64,000 bases of DNA from Armillaria gallica. Taxonomy: Eukaryota; Basidiomycota; Agaricomycetes; Agaricales; Physalacriaceae. The number at the start of each line of letters is the position of its first letter. Positions within the stretch are counted from its first letter, which is position 1. Location of the stretch: NCBI GenBank assembly GCA_037576215.1, contig JBANDB010000016.1, positions 124,001 to 188,000 on the forward strand, given 5' to 3'. Shown piece after piece: positions 24,478 through 35,604 of this stretch. Under the pieces are notes generated by a model that was not told the DNA's origin, ran no database searches, and saw only the letters and a program-made list of their open reading frames with translations. Made by a program: the position numbers and the translations under genes.

Positions 24478-26124
24478 ATGAGTGATGGTCAAGGGCAAGG
24501 AAGACACGATCCCATCTATCAGTTCTTCACGCAGAGCCATAAGATCACATCTGAGGCTCAATTTATCATTGACTCGTTCCCTAATACAGATTTGGCAGCA
24601 GTCGAGTGCATTGTTCACCAGCTTATTGCCATCTGTACAATCCTCCATTCTTTCAATGATCCTTCCGACACCACTTCTATTGAGGATATTGAAGAGCTTC
24701 TCGCATTTGTGAATGGCTTTTTACTTCCTCTGGAGAATTTTCTTGCGCATCCACCACCTGCCCCATCTGCTCACCTTCCTCGTATTCACACTGGGCAGCC
24801 AGGCCGTCCACGCTATGATATAGACCTCCAACGAGCCTGTCTATTGCATAACCTTGGAAATAGCTGGGACGATGTCGCAAAGGCAATGGGGACCACTTGG
24901 GGAACCATGTACAACCATCTGCAATGTGCTGGTATACCATCTGAGCGACCAGAATTTACTGCAATCAGTGATGCGGAGCTGGACGATGTCATAGCAGAGA
25001 TCTCACTTGCTCATCCTTTTATTGGATCAGTAATCATCCTTGGGCATTTAGAAGCCAAGGGTATCCATCTTCCTCGTGAAAGAGTCCAGGAAAGCCTACG
25101 CAGAGTAGATGCTATTGGTGAACTTGTAAGGTATTATGGTCTCTTCTCTGAAGCAACAGGAAATGAACTCACATCAGCCATAGATGGGCTGGAATAATCA
25201 AGCGTCATGTTTACAAGGTCCGAGGATCAAATGCGCTGTGGCATCAGGATGGAAACGAAAAGCTGCGCCATTGGGGCTTTTGGGTGCATAGATGTGTTGA
25301 TGGTCATTCTCATCTCATCATATATCTGGAATGCTGCTCGAACAAGCGATCTCAGACGGTTTTGGATTGCTTTAGAAGAGCAATCGCAATATTTGGCTGA
25401 CCAAGTCGCATTAGAGGGGACTTTGGAACAGAAAACAACGGGATTGAGATAGTGATGATTGAGCATTGGGGGGCAGCACATCGGGCTTATCTTCGCGGAA
25501 GGTAATGTAGAGCTTTCTGCTTTTACACTGTGCAAAAAATTGAAAGACACACTTGACAGATCTACCAACAATGTTCGGATCAAGCGTCTATGGCTAGATG
25601 TACGCAAGGATTCTCTCGAAACATTTCGTCAGATCTTTGATTACTTAGAGTCTAATGGTCTTTGGGACAAGGAGAATCCTGTCCACTGTCTATGTCTATT
25701 TCTGGTATTTCAACCTCGCATCCAGGCCTCATTAAACCGAACCCGCAATGCATGGAACCATCACAAGATCAGGACTGCTGGCAATCGAACACCCCTTGCT
25801 ATGTACGAGTTGAGCCGAGAACAAGCAATCCGAAGGGGATATTGGACAGGGGATGCAGGAGACGATATTGAAACCATTTTGAACAACCCTTTTTATGGAG
25901 AAGAAGGTGCATTGGATGGCAACTCCGTCATACCACCACCCAAGGGTTTGGAAGAGGGAACGGAAACTCATTTGAATGAGGATTTGCATTTAGAGCTGGC
26001 AAAGGCACTTCTAGGTGATTTTGAATATGAGAAGGACGACGGGAATTGGGGAATCGAGGTGTATTGCGAGGCGGTGATTAAAATGGAGAACGTACTTCAG
26101 AGTAATGATATAGATATGCCATAG
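24478..26124 (+). pseudogene. Integrase-type DDE gene, right arm (stop plus frameshift)
   Basis: Same protein as the left-arm gene. The first exon is 24478-25130, the intron 25131-25183, and the second exon runs to 26124. It shares the TGA (25398-25400) and the Glu-to-Lys change in RIKRLW. It additionally differs by a net 2 nt at about 25466-25475 (six G then CAG, against five G then CAGCAG in the other arm), which shifts the frame right after MIEHW. This copy is therefore more damaged than the left one. Confidence 0.8.
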
Positions 26125-26346
26125 ATGCTACATAATTGACTTTTTCTCTATTTTCTTAGGATGGTCTGGTAGAGATCTTGGTTTTGTGATATGTTACGAG
26201 GATAAGAACCCATTGGCATAGACTTATATTATCCATTTGAGCTGTACACTTGCGAAGACGGCGCAATTTTGGCAGCTCGGCTTGATCTCGGCAGCGTAGA
26301 TACTCGGTCCGGCGGCGTTCCCCCTCGGACCATGTATAATACCGAC
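26125..26346. other. Outer non-coding part of the right arm
   Basis: Mirror of 9681-9903. It holds a GC-rich patch (CGGCGGCG near 26311) but no gene, and leads into the subterminal CAGGTA array. Confidence 0.5.
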
Positions 26347-26524
26347 TACCTGTATCTACCCATATGCACAGTCAAAGGTACCTGCGTAGCTTATCACAGG
26401 TACACAAGGGAGTACCTGTAAATATCGGTGGGTCTATATACACGACAGAAAGTACCTGGAGGTCATGAAATAACTAGGTGCGTACAAAAAGTACCTGTCG
26501 TAGCCAGAGACACGGCACTACCTG
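26347..26524. repeat. Subterminal CAGGTA array, right end
   Basis: Mirror of 9503-9680: seven CAGGTA/TACCTG words within 180 nt, starting about 35 nt inside the element end. Confidence 0.6.
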
Positions 26525-26559
26525 GATCTGATCAATTTTTGTACAGTATAACCACGATA

Positions 26560-26565
26560 CTCTGG
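26560..26565. repeat. Right 6-bp target-site duplication (CTCTGG)
   Basis: CTCTGG directly after the element end at 26559. It is followed by AACTGTTGTCCG, which continues the unit A sequence as in unit B (GACTGTTGTCCG). Confidence 0.88.
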
Positions 26566-26741
26566 AACTGTTGTCCGTAACACGAAGCTACCACTAATGG
26601 GCACCCTGGTATCGTCCGTATTTTTGTCTGATATGGTACATGGTAGCGGGTTTTGCCGCAGTACGTAATTATGTACTTTACCTGTTTTCCCCTAAGTAAG
26701 CATGGAGTGTTCCTTTGTTACGTGCTAGTAGACAAACAGGA

Positions 26742-27616
26742 TTAGTCCGGTGGTACTGGCGGAATGTGCTTGTATCCGACACGGCCCTGCCATGGACCAG
26801 CATCATCACTTAGGGAAAGAAGGAAGAAAGCAAAGAAACACAGGGCCAAGGTGCTGTAGTATGCTGTCTGCTTGATTATGGCACTGATCTCCATTGCTTC
26901 CTTCGACGCCGTGGCCTTCACACTGTGCATATCGACCATCAGATCATGTTGCTGGCAGATGATCTCCATGAGCGTTATTTTGAAGTCACCCAACATATAC
27001 CGTCCTCATCTGTCAAAAAAGGTATATCGTCGTCTGTCTAGGAGAGACTAGAGCTACGGCATACTAGGATCAGATTGTCGCCTTTCGAGGAAATGTAAAA
27101 ATATACACACCAAGAAGTCTATCCTCAGGTGATTGACACGCCTCCCATAAGTCTCGATGGTCGCTTTAAATTCAGGAGCATTGAGGATTCCCTTGATGCC
27201 GTGTTGCTTCCGTTGGGCATCTTTCAGTCCTTGAATTATAAAGTCAAGGTATCTGTAGTTTCAAAACAAGTTGATAGCTGTTGAGACATGACAGCCAACG
27301 GAAATGCAAACTCACCGTTCCATCTCCAAACAAATCTCCTTGAAATGAGTTTCTCCTGTTTCCCTCTGCATTTTAGTAAGTATATCGACGACAACGATGG
27401 TATCAGTGATGCTTTCGCAGAGTTCCTTCGTGGCTGCTTTATTCTTCCCCTTAGCCTATAGAGTACTGAATCAGGGGACAAGTAGTACAGCAAAGACTAC
27501 ATGCGAACCTCGAGCAACTCCATAATGGCTGCCGCGACTTTGGCCAGGTTCCCGACGTACGGTGCTCCAGAATCGGCAACGATGCGGGCGAGTTTCAGAG
27601 AAGTACTGAGTGACAT
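26742..27616 (-). CDS. Small helical protein with C-terminal membrane segment (MLKL-N-terminal/HeLo-like, tentative)
   Basis: Start at 27616 (MSLSTSLKLARIVADSGAPY). The first exon, ending AKVAAAIMELLE, is followed after a short intron by AKGKNKAATKELCESITDT and then, after another intron, by YLDFIIQGLKDAQRKQHGI. The last exon, MEIICQQHDLMVDMHSVKAT onward, ends with a single hydrophobic segment (STLALCFFAFFLLSL) and a GYKHIPPVPPD tail. The alternating helices resemble the four-helix adaptor/MLKL-N-terminal-like domains common in agaricomycetes, which in other proteins link to membrane-damaging cell-death responses. That link is family inference and weak. The last splice junction, around 27000-27095, does not join cleanly, so the gene may be damaged. 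The tail is duplicated at 63695-63946, and relatives lie at 28243-28875 and 41690-41990. Confidence 0.5.
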
Positions 27617-28242
27617 AGTGGTGGTCTCGTAGAGAGAGAGGGAGAGATGCTGTCGAAAAGCAGTACAGAACCGAGCGCCTAACGTCCCGGTCATTGTAAA
27701 AAATAGCTCGTAATTACTCTCATACAATTTTACCGAGGAGGGAGAAGTCGTTTTCGTTCAAAGAGACTGCTACGAGACTGCTGGGCGTTTATGCAGCGCC
27801 AAATCGAAAGAAAGCTGTGCTTGATCTCTGCAGTAGGGCGAGTCAACCTCGAGTCGTAGGCAATATCAAGTCGCTGCGAAGGATTACTGATCTCAAAGGA
27901 ACATAGACTATAGTATTGTTCGTCCACAACCTCCGAGTCCTACCACCGCCGTTGATAGTAGTAGGTAGCTTTCAGCAAGTCACCATAAACAATTTTGGAA
28001 CGACTTTCCAAGGTATATTCACATACGAATAGGTTCGTTGTTACATATTGACCGGGTTTACAGGAGGAGCGGGTTTACATGAGTCGACGACATTCATTCA
28101 TTAATATTGATCTTCTTGTGATTGTCACGAGTACAAATTCTAAAACAGTCTATCTGGGACAGCCTCGCCACAGCATATAGAATAGTTCATTTACGATACA
28201 GGAAATCATGTGAGCAACCTATCATATACTGACGACCGTTAT
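27617..28242. other. Intergenic, no gene seen
   Basis: AT-rich stretch with only short open frames on either strand. It probably contains the promoter of the minus-strand membrane-protein gene. Confidence 0.5.
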
Positions 28243-28875
28243 TTATAAATGTACAATGCCCATTCCGTCTGGAACAAGGAAAGAAAAAGATAAAAAGAAG
28301 AAAAAGAGGAAAAACAAGGAAACAGGTAAAGACTCGGTCGGAAAAGCCCCGAAGAAAGGGGAATCCTTGAAATCTGAAGAGCAGGATGCTCTGTCCTTGT
28401 ATATAATTGACTGCATACGAGTAATCTCTCCAAGTGACGACATACAGTCGCCTGTCAGGTGGATCTATATCATGCTTAGATCAGATGATCACCTTCGCAA
28501 ACTGAAAAGTAGGCGTATCAAGAAATCTACCTTAAGATCGTCAATACGCTTCCTGTAAGCCTGAATGTCATCTCTGAGCTCATTGGCTTTGATAGCACCC
28601 GTGATGTGTCTCGGGGTATTTGCCTGGTCTGTCGGAGTCTGAGGAGGATAGCTGTAGCCGAAAAATCAGAATCTATTGGACCAACCGAGTCAAATGGGGT
28701 GTCGACTGAACCGTTTTCGATGATCGATTGATCTTTGACCATATAGACCATCGCGCAGCTCGTCGGACATCTCTGAGGAGATTGCTGAGTCACAAACCAC
28801 CTCTGTGGCTGGTATTCAAGGTAAACTCGGTCTGACGTGGAGTACAGGATACTGATACAATATAGGATTGACATT
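28243..28875 (-). pseudogene. Partial paralogue of the small helical membrane protein
   Basis: The minus strand reads PRHITGAIKANELRDDIQAY then RKRIDDLK, comparable in position and style to the FKATIETYGRRVNHLRIDFL part of the neighbour gene. An intron and a short exon follow, ending in a strongly hydrophobic stretch (SLFFLFFFFLSFSFLV) before the stop at 28243. I could not find the first helices upstream, so it looks truncated. The Lys-rich plus-strand ORF over the same DNA is just the reverse of the hydrophobic stretch. Confidence 0.4.
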
Positions 28876-29148
28876 TAGTAGGTCACAGATATGCTGCTAG
28901 ATGTCGTTCATCAGTAGTGTGCACATGGGTATCATGAATCCATGATGCTTACCACTCGGAAATACATGCAATCATATACCGACGAGGATCTATGGATTAC
29001 TTTCACGACCTGCGCAGCAACGAGAGAAAGGATGTGGACCTGGATTAATGGAAAGCTGGGACGTGTCTTCGGCACACCTAGGGAGGACGCTATGAAAGTA
29101 TAACGTTAGCGAAAAAGAAAAGGATAACGAGTCGCCCTCACCTTGCCG
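28876..29148. other. Intergenic between minus-strand genes
   Basis: No gene seen. It holds the 3' end of the BTB gene. Confidence 0.45.
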
Positions 29149-29958
29149 TTACACCGTATCCGGCAGCTCAGCAAGGCACTTCCTCACCCTCTCCAGCACT
29201 TCCAACCTATCATATACCAACCGACCACATCCCGGACATTTCTGCGATAGACAAGTCTCCATCTCCGGCCACTCTTCTATCTCCAACGAACATAACCTAT
29301 CCCCGGACGGCCTCGCGTCCATTTCCCAGAACATCTTCCACACCAGCGCCGTCCACGCTGACCCGTCGACCGAGCTATCACACCCTCTACATGTCGCGTC
29401 ATTCTCCATACCCACACGAAAATCATCTCGCCGCTTCCGGTGAAACTTGAACAGCTTCGCCAGGGAGCGCGTCGAGATCCGTTGCAGCGCTTCCTGATGC
29501 TGCTCCTCGTGGAGGGATAAGCTCAGCGTGTGCTTTGATGCAAGCTCAGCTTCCTCTTCCCACCCGAACCTCGTCGCTATCGCATACACCCGGAGCGGTT
29601 CTCGTAAGAACATGGGCGCAGTGATTGCTGCGCGTACGATGCCCAGAGCACCTTTTGCTCCCCAAGTCTCAGCGAGACTAAGCACACCTTCGAGGTCGTC
29701 AAATGTGCGCCAAGGAGAGATCACAAGACCGCTAATGATTCGCAGCAGCCGTTCGAGGACGACATCATATTCGTGGATGGGAATGGGCTTGCTATTTGGT
29801 TCGAATGTGAAAGACTGTGACGCGAAAAAGGTGGTGGTCCTTTGCAAGACTGACGATGGGAGACGGTATAGAGTGCCATCGAGCGAGGATAAGATGGCGT
29901 CGGCGTCTGGGGTGTTGAAGGTAGGATGATATGTCGTTGCGAGTTCTTGGGACACCAT
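29149..29958 (-). CDS. BTB/POZ-domain protein (intact, single exon)
   Basis: I chose the ATG at 29958 (MVSQELATTYHPTFNTPDAD) because the fold begins there. The frame stays open further upstream but lacks family sequence. The BTB core is at residues about 10-90: ADAILSSLDGTLYRLPSSVL, TTTFFASQSFTF, then a KPIPIHEYDVVLERLLRIIS helix. The second half has a helical EEEAELASKHTLSLSLHEEQ region and a conserved FKFHRKRRDDF. Near the C-terminus are two CxxC pairs (CRGCD; CPGC), which may bind zinc. Length 269 residues. BTB proteins of this mushroom-expanded group often bridge partners to cullin-3, but that is not shown here. At least five decayed copies of this gene lie in the window, so this is the best preserved member. 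Confidence 0.85.
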   Translation of the reverse strand: MVSQELATTYHPTFNTPDADAILSSLDGTLYRLPSSVLQRTTTFFASQSFTFEPNSKPIPIHEYDVVLERLLRIISGLVISPWRTFDDLEGVLSLAETWGAKGALGIVRAAITAPMFLREPLRVYAIATRFGWEEEAELASKHTLSLSLHEEQHQEALQRISTRSLAKLFKFHRKRRDDFRVGMENDATCRGCDSSVDGSAWTALVWKMFWEMDARPSGDRLCSLEIEEWPEMETCLSQKCPGCGRLVYDRLEVLERVRKCLAELPDTV

Positions 29959-31230
29959 CGTAGAAGTAATGAAGGAAGAATGTAGTGATGGCCTGGTGAC
30001 GGTGCTGGGTGGGCATGTGTTGATGGACTCGTTGCCGCATGCTCGTGCCGGTAATCCGAGTCGCATCAACATGAACAGAGGCCGTCGTTGGTGAGATGTT
30101 CGTGGAGCTGAATGCTGCCTAGCATGTCCTGTCACTAGAATTGTAAGGATAGCACGGTATAAGTGATCGAATGATAACGCACCGGAATGCGAGCGTCCCC
30201 AGCAGAGCCGATACATCGGAGCCTCAGATTATCGGATCCGGTGTCGGACAAGGTACGAATGGATGTCGAAATTGGCCCTCTTGTATCCGGTGTCCATGAA
30301 GTATCGGAGAGTTAAACAACGTTTATCAAACCGGCATCAATACACCGTCAACCGGGTATACGCTGCACTTGCAACGTCCCATCACGGATAAGCTAACTCC
30401 GTTGTGACTATTCTTCATTGTGATAGGAGCCAGTTATCGATGGACTCGACGAACAGATGGTGACACTGTCAAATAGATCAGGAAACGGAATATAACGGCA
30501 GGACATGTCGCATACCTTTCTAACCGCATTTGCAGCCCACGGTTGTTCCAGGCGAGTTGCGAGTTGTCGCTGCAGAGACCGGCTACGAGTCCTCATCCGT
30601 TTTATTCATTCAATGATGTATATGAGGGCAGCGACACCAGATCCAGCGCACTGATGGACGTGATCAGAGACGAAAGGAAGGATACGCCGGTGCCCTTACC
30701 TTGAGAAAAGTACGTCGATACCACCAACAAAAAGCAGGCGCCGAGCATTGCAGCAAAAACTCACTGAAATTTTTAATGAATTTGAGCACTCAAAGGTGGC
30801 TGGAAAAAAGCAGGCCTGCCTTTCGCGCTTCATCATTTCGCTCTCGAGTTATTTCTTGGCATCGTTTCTCTTCCAAAGGCAATCCTTCAACAGAGAATAC
30901 GAGGGAAGTGTCCTGTAGAAGCGCATATAGTAGGGTTCGACAATGGGAAAGAGCCAGAAAAAGTCGACGGTCGTTGGTCGCGGTCACAAACAAAGGAACC
31001 ATGGGAAAATACTGGTCAGTCCTCCTACATAATATGAATTTCAATCCGGTCCTCGGGCCGACTTCTGATTGCACTCACGCAACATTCTGGATCCACCCAA
31101 CTAACATCGTATCTTCTCAGCCAATAACTCAGTCTCTGACCGAGAGCCCATTAATTATTAATAAGTATCGCATGACCTATGCAAACCAGAGGCTAGTCTA
31201 TTTCAACTGATAAAAAACGAAGCTTTACAA
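29959..31230 (-). promoter_or_regulatory. Conserved block upstream of the BTB gene
   Basis: This block recurs upstream of each BTB copy, in the matching orientation: 7740-8480, 43500-44850, 49170-50400, 50850-51900 and 61430-62340. Markers are the motif around GACGTGATCAGAGACGAAAG (30658) and TTTCTGGCTCTTTCCCATTG (minus strand, near 30950). It holds short open frames, but none is preserved across copies, so it is more likely promoter plus 5' untranslated exons than a separate gene. Confidence 0.4.
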
Positions 31231-32837
31231 GGTTCTGAGTTAGCGAAGCCTTTCGCGGTCGTCAGTAGAAAGGCATGGAAACTGCTCTCCCTGGCGAACC
31301 ATGGACTTGGGGTATCTTCTCATCGTACAGTGCACAACACAAAGTCGTCAAAAGTGGAGCTGAAATCGAAACTGTTTTAGGTCCTATTCTAGGCTATTAG
31401 AAATGCACTAGCATCTGCAACGACGTCTCTCAAAGCTGGCGACTCCAACGCCACTGGGATTATAAGTAAGTTACAATCTTTCAATACAGACACTCAACTG
31501 AGTATCAATATTTGTCCATTCTGTTCTTGTTCAATAATGTTTATGTTTATGTCGCCAATCTGTCCCTCAGATGCAAGTACGGATTAGAACCCAAACTCTC
31601 CGCATATGCACGTGTTCCTGGAAGGGAATATATCAATGAGAGAGACAACAGGCGCACAATTAGTTACGCCTGGAGCCTCGTAAGTGTGAGTTCCCTTAGT
31701 CTCGGCATAAGGTATCAACGATGCAATACAGGAAGACCACACCGAAGGGGCTGCTCGATGTCAAGCAAAGGTAACTGAAACAGTCACCTTCCCTCCCAGC
31801 GGGCTGAATCCTCGCAGACTCAGGGAAGCACGCACATAGAGAGAGGGCGAATTTTTTTTTCGACGCTGGAGAGTAATATGGGCGGTATACCTAAGTTTAG
31901 CACAGTCGATTCAGTGGGTGTGAGAGGTCGGTCATTCATCCTCAGAAATGATGGCAAACCGAGTGAGGATCGACAAGGTCGGGGTATTCACCTGGTATCT
32001 CCACTCGCAAAACGTATTGGACGGTTATTCCGATACACCGTGGGCGAGTAACCGTGAAAGGCTGCCACCTCGATTCACACGACCGATGTGAACAGAACAA
32101 TTGGCCGTCGTACGAGAGATCAATTCCGCCGTCTCGACACAAAAAACGAATGATCTTCCTCAGTAGAAAATAAAATCCTCAGCTCAGAATCGCGCGCTAC
32201 AACCGACTTAGTTGATTTCTGGCCTGTAAAATTGGACAGCGCGCAGCCAAACCACTGCTAAGCGTATATATGTGGAATTTGAATCACTGATCGTGACTGA
32301 TTGATAATTTGCCAGGTAAGATACGTAAATAATTATGTGCGCGAGTTGTATGGACCACCCTCTTACATGAATCATACGAAATCCTCTATCCTCTCAAATA
32401 TTCCCTGAAAAAAAATCTGAATCCTAGACGTAGATAACTAATGTAGTACTGGCAACCGTGAACCTGCGCCTAATGTAATTCATATGGGTGGATAATCTGC
32501 AGATATAAAATTGTCATTCAGGATGCAGTGTAAGTCATCAGCAGGGAACCGAACCCTTACGCGGACAAAGGATGGAAACCGTGTTGCCGTTACGCGACTG
32601 ATGTATATTGAAACCAAATGGTCCCCACATAGTTCTTAGGGTTAGCCCTAAGAAAGTGTACGTAGCTCTTCCCTCTTGCAATACGCTCCCCCGCCCGAGC
32701 GAACTATTCCGTAACATCGAGCGTTAACATCCTTGTTTTCATCTACCTCTCATCATTACGTACTCCATGTATATTACTATAAGTGCATTCTTTGTTCCTT
32801 TACTGCGCATGCCCTCAAATCGTACGGGGCATTGCTA
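31231..32837. other. Repeat-derived intergenic region
   Basis: No gene supported. Part of it (about 32110-32300) matches 45180-45400 in the same orientation. That places it as the outer flank of the BTB module that was copied to 43-45 kb. Short AT-rich runs occur (for example eight T near 31850). Confidence 0.45.
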
Positions 32838-34440
32838 CTACTGCACCCCATACGTAGCAAACCCTTCATCGCACAAATTCCTCCAACGCGCAGCCACATC
32901 AGGATTGAGTCCCACAGGCATGGCAAGCGGTACAGAAAGACGAAGCGTCTGCAACGCTACACCTGTGCTTGTAACGGGTCTCCGAGACTGCACCATGTCA
33001 ACGAAGGAGGGCGACAAATACGGCACCACATTGATAAACCGGATAGCCAACGAGGTGAGTCTCGGAACAACGTCAGGGTTGGTGTTTGCGTTCAGCCCAA
33101 GTAATAGCCCCTCATTTTGTGGGTTGCCTCCGTAAACAAATCGACAGGAAACCGATAAACTATCAAGCGATGTCGTTGTTCTGAGAAGACTGACTAAATC
33201 AGCTTGTGCTTCGGAAGAAATGGCGAATGGAGTATCGAATGAAAGAGACTTCAAGCCCCCCGCCGTCGAGCCTATTAGGGAAGTAGGAACCCGAATGAAT
33301 GTATGCGCATATGCCATCCTCAGTGACTTCAGAGCAGGAAATTCAAAATGTGAAAGGACATTGATGATGCCTCCAGGTGAATCCACCGATCCTTCGACTT
33401 CGTACACATGAAGGATGTGAAGGCATCTGTGTGACGAGGGGAGAAATATCCCCAGTTCAGGATCCAAATCACATTGCATGGAAGCGATCTCCATATTCGG
33501 CGCGCGCTTCAAAATATCGATATATCCGCCCGTGCAATCATTGCCAGCATAGTCGGTAAGCTGAGACCACGGAAGACTCATTCGTCTAGTGCCTTTGTTT
33601 GCTCCCCTGAGAGAAAAACTGCGAAGTAGTGGGGCGTACTCGAAGGCGTCAAATATAGGCTTTGGTAACTCCGCAAAGAAATTCGGTTGAGGTAGGACAG
33701 GAACGTCCCCAATGAACACGACGGAGAGACGTTCCAGGCGGTGAAGGGTCCCTCTAGCGGCGGAGAAGGCATGGAGGGATCTGTATGGAATGGATAACGA
33801 AACATTGGTCCACCGTGGCGCACTCAGGAGAAGAACAGCTATGAGGTTATTCCTTGAAATCTCCCTCGTGCTGTGCAAAGAGATGACAACATCGTGAATC
33901 GCAGAACGCTGAAGATACGTCTGAAGGAGATATTGACATGCTAGCTCGTCCCGATACAAGTCAAAGTCCAGCTTTATGGATGACCAAAGCCGAGATGTCG
34001 ACAATGCGGTGACCCTCCAACCTCTGCATACCTGTGAGAGAATGAGCAAAGGTTTTGTCCAGCATATCCTTTCCATCCCTTGTGTCCATCCGGAAGGACG
34101 TCAAGAAGATTTCGCGTACGATGTCATCCGGAATCCTGCGGATAGGGTGTACGATCGTCTTGCATGACTCCATCTTTTGTTCGACGCGCTTTTCCTGATC
34201 CAAAAGCACTTCAAGCGCATTGCGATGTTTGGCTATCCGCTCCTTTATCCAGGCTAAAAGAATGTGGTCTTCACTTATAACACTCTCCAGATGAACGCGT
34301 TCGGCTTGAAGAGGAGGGTGGTTTGACTTCAACAGTTCATCCATCCGCAACTCTGCCAGAGTGGCAGATTCGACTATCGTGGCCTGAAAATGGTTCTGTC
34401 CGTCGGAACCGCATTTTAGGCAACGAATCGAGGCAGACAT
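32838..34440 (-). CDS. F-box protein with leucine-rich-type C-terminus (one apparent frameshift)
   Basis: The gene starts at 34440. Its first 100 residues form a coiled-coil-like stretch (WIKERIAKHRNALEVLLDQE) leading into the F-box IRRIPDDIVREIFLTSFR. The match continues in a different frame with KPLLILSQVCRGWRVTALST and SRLWSSIKLDF, the standard F-box ending, then about 330 residues of irregular leucine-rich repeats to the stop at 32838. The frame change must fall at about 34050-34075 and corresponds to one missing base; no intron fits. It is either a pseudogene or a sequence error. F-box proteins of this kind act as substrate adaptors of SCF ubiquitin ligases. No close copy lies elsewhere in the window; the F-box genes at 39 and 46 kb are only distantly similar. 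Confidence 0.65.
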
Positions 34441-35604
34441 CTACTGTGATTTTCAGATCCTGGGACCGGCGTGAATCAATGTTTACCTAGGATCAAACGT
34501 TTCCTTGTCCGAGGTGAATGGTTTTATTCCGACGGATCGATAATTTGAGGGATATTGCGAGTGGCCACCAAGGGTAAATAACTGGGTCGTCAAAAATTTC
34601 TCGAGTGGCGCCTGTGAACACCAAAGAAGGTTCAAGTGTAGCAGGGAGTACGGTGTCGAGTCCTACACACGAAGGACTCGAACAAGGAAGAGAGGGAGGA
34701 AGATGCAAGGAAAGAGAAAGGTAGGTGTTCGTTCTGAATACGCTTGAGCCTTTATACTACTGGACGTCGCCATTGAGTGGCTATGGACTCCATAAATAGA
34801 ACAAACGAAGACAGGAAACCCAAAGGGTATAGATATATCGGGACGGCATTGGTGAAAGAAAGGGAATGTCGGTCAGGGGGAAACACAAGGGCCAGATAAG
34901 GTACATATCTGTGATGATGCAAATATCGTCTCGTGCTATCAAGCAGCGACTAAACCACCGGTTTACATAAATGCACTGCATGAAAATAAACTGATCAGCG
35001 ACCAATTAGTGACTCGCGAATGGAAATCGGAAGGTTATAGGTACTTATATGCGTGGATTCTCATCTCATAAGAATCCCCCTAATCACTATACCTGTCATA
35101 TAAAGCAGGAAACAAAACGTAAGTGCAATAATCATAAATAAATAGTGTGGCTACTGGATAGTCTTGGAAAATCTTTACACCAGAATAAAAAAAGGGTCTA
35201 GCCAACAAGAAAATAGGTCTCGGTATAGAATCGAACACTGAGCGTAAGGGCAGTGGCCACGGCCCACAAAGTGCACAGCAAGGCTGACTGATCCTCCGAT
35301 CAAACTGTATCGGACGAAGAGTTCTGAAAAAACTCATAAAGCATCGTTGGAACCGGTCCGATGGAGGTTAGTGATAGTCGCGGCTGAGCAAAGAGAAGCG
35401 GAGAACGCCGGAAATGCTGTCAGGATGTACACGTGATCGAGGATGAATCGGACCAAGTCCAACCTTTCTGTTCAGTGCACCACAAAAACTGTAAAAAGAT
35501 TGCTAGGATAAGTAATTCATTGGGGTATTTGCAATGAAATGTTATAATCACCATGCTTTGCAAAGTGTTTGTAAAGCAAGTTACAATTAGGTTATCTTGC
35601 AATC
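34441..35604. other. Intergenic, no gene seen
   Basis: Short minus-strand frames at 34493-34708 and 35080-35337 have no recognisable content. The stretch becomes AT-rich toward the repeat at 35.6 kb. Confidence 0.5.

Larger units (their letters stand above)
9444..26559. mobile_element. 17.1-kb giant palindromic (inverted-dimer) transposable element
   Basis: The two arms, 9468-18009 and 18024-26559, are reverse complements over about 8.54 kb with a 14-nt central spacer. Mirror coordinates sum to 36033 at the centre and 36027 at the outer ends, so only about six net nucleotides of indel separate them. The whole unit is flanked by a 6-bp duplication and is absent from the matching site of unit B. 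Each arm reads, from the centre outward: a nested hAT-like element, a multi-exon gene of unknown function, an integrase-type DDE gene, and a subterminal array of CAGGTA repeats. Six-bp duplications are known for retroviral-type integrases and for Polinton/Maverick elements. No Polinton polymerase or capsid gene is recognisable here. Family assignment is open. Confidence 0.85.
18024..26559. repeat. Right arm of the giant palindrome
   Basis: Mirror of 9468-18009. Genes are on the plus strand. It carries extra small lesions compared with the left arm, including a frameshift in the integrase near 25466-25475 and a missing base near 19478. Confidence 0.9.

Noticed and set aside
9444..26559. Palindrome as a pure assembly fold-back artefact
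   Set aside because: The exact 6-bp flanking duplication, the empty site in unit B and small but real arm differences argue against it. Long reads would settle it.
9444..26559. Polinton/Maverick or virus-derived element
   Set aside because: The 6-bp duplication and integrase type fit, but I see no family-B DNA polymerase, packaging ATPase, protease or capsid gene in either arm.
28256..28558. Lys-rich plus-strand protein
   Set aside because: It is the reverse strand of a hydrophobic membrane segment in a better-supported minus-strand reading.
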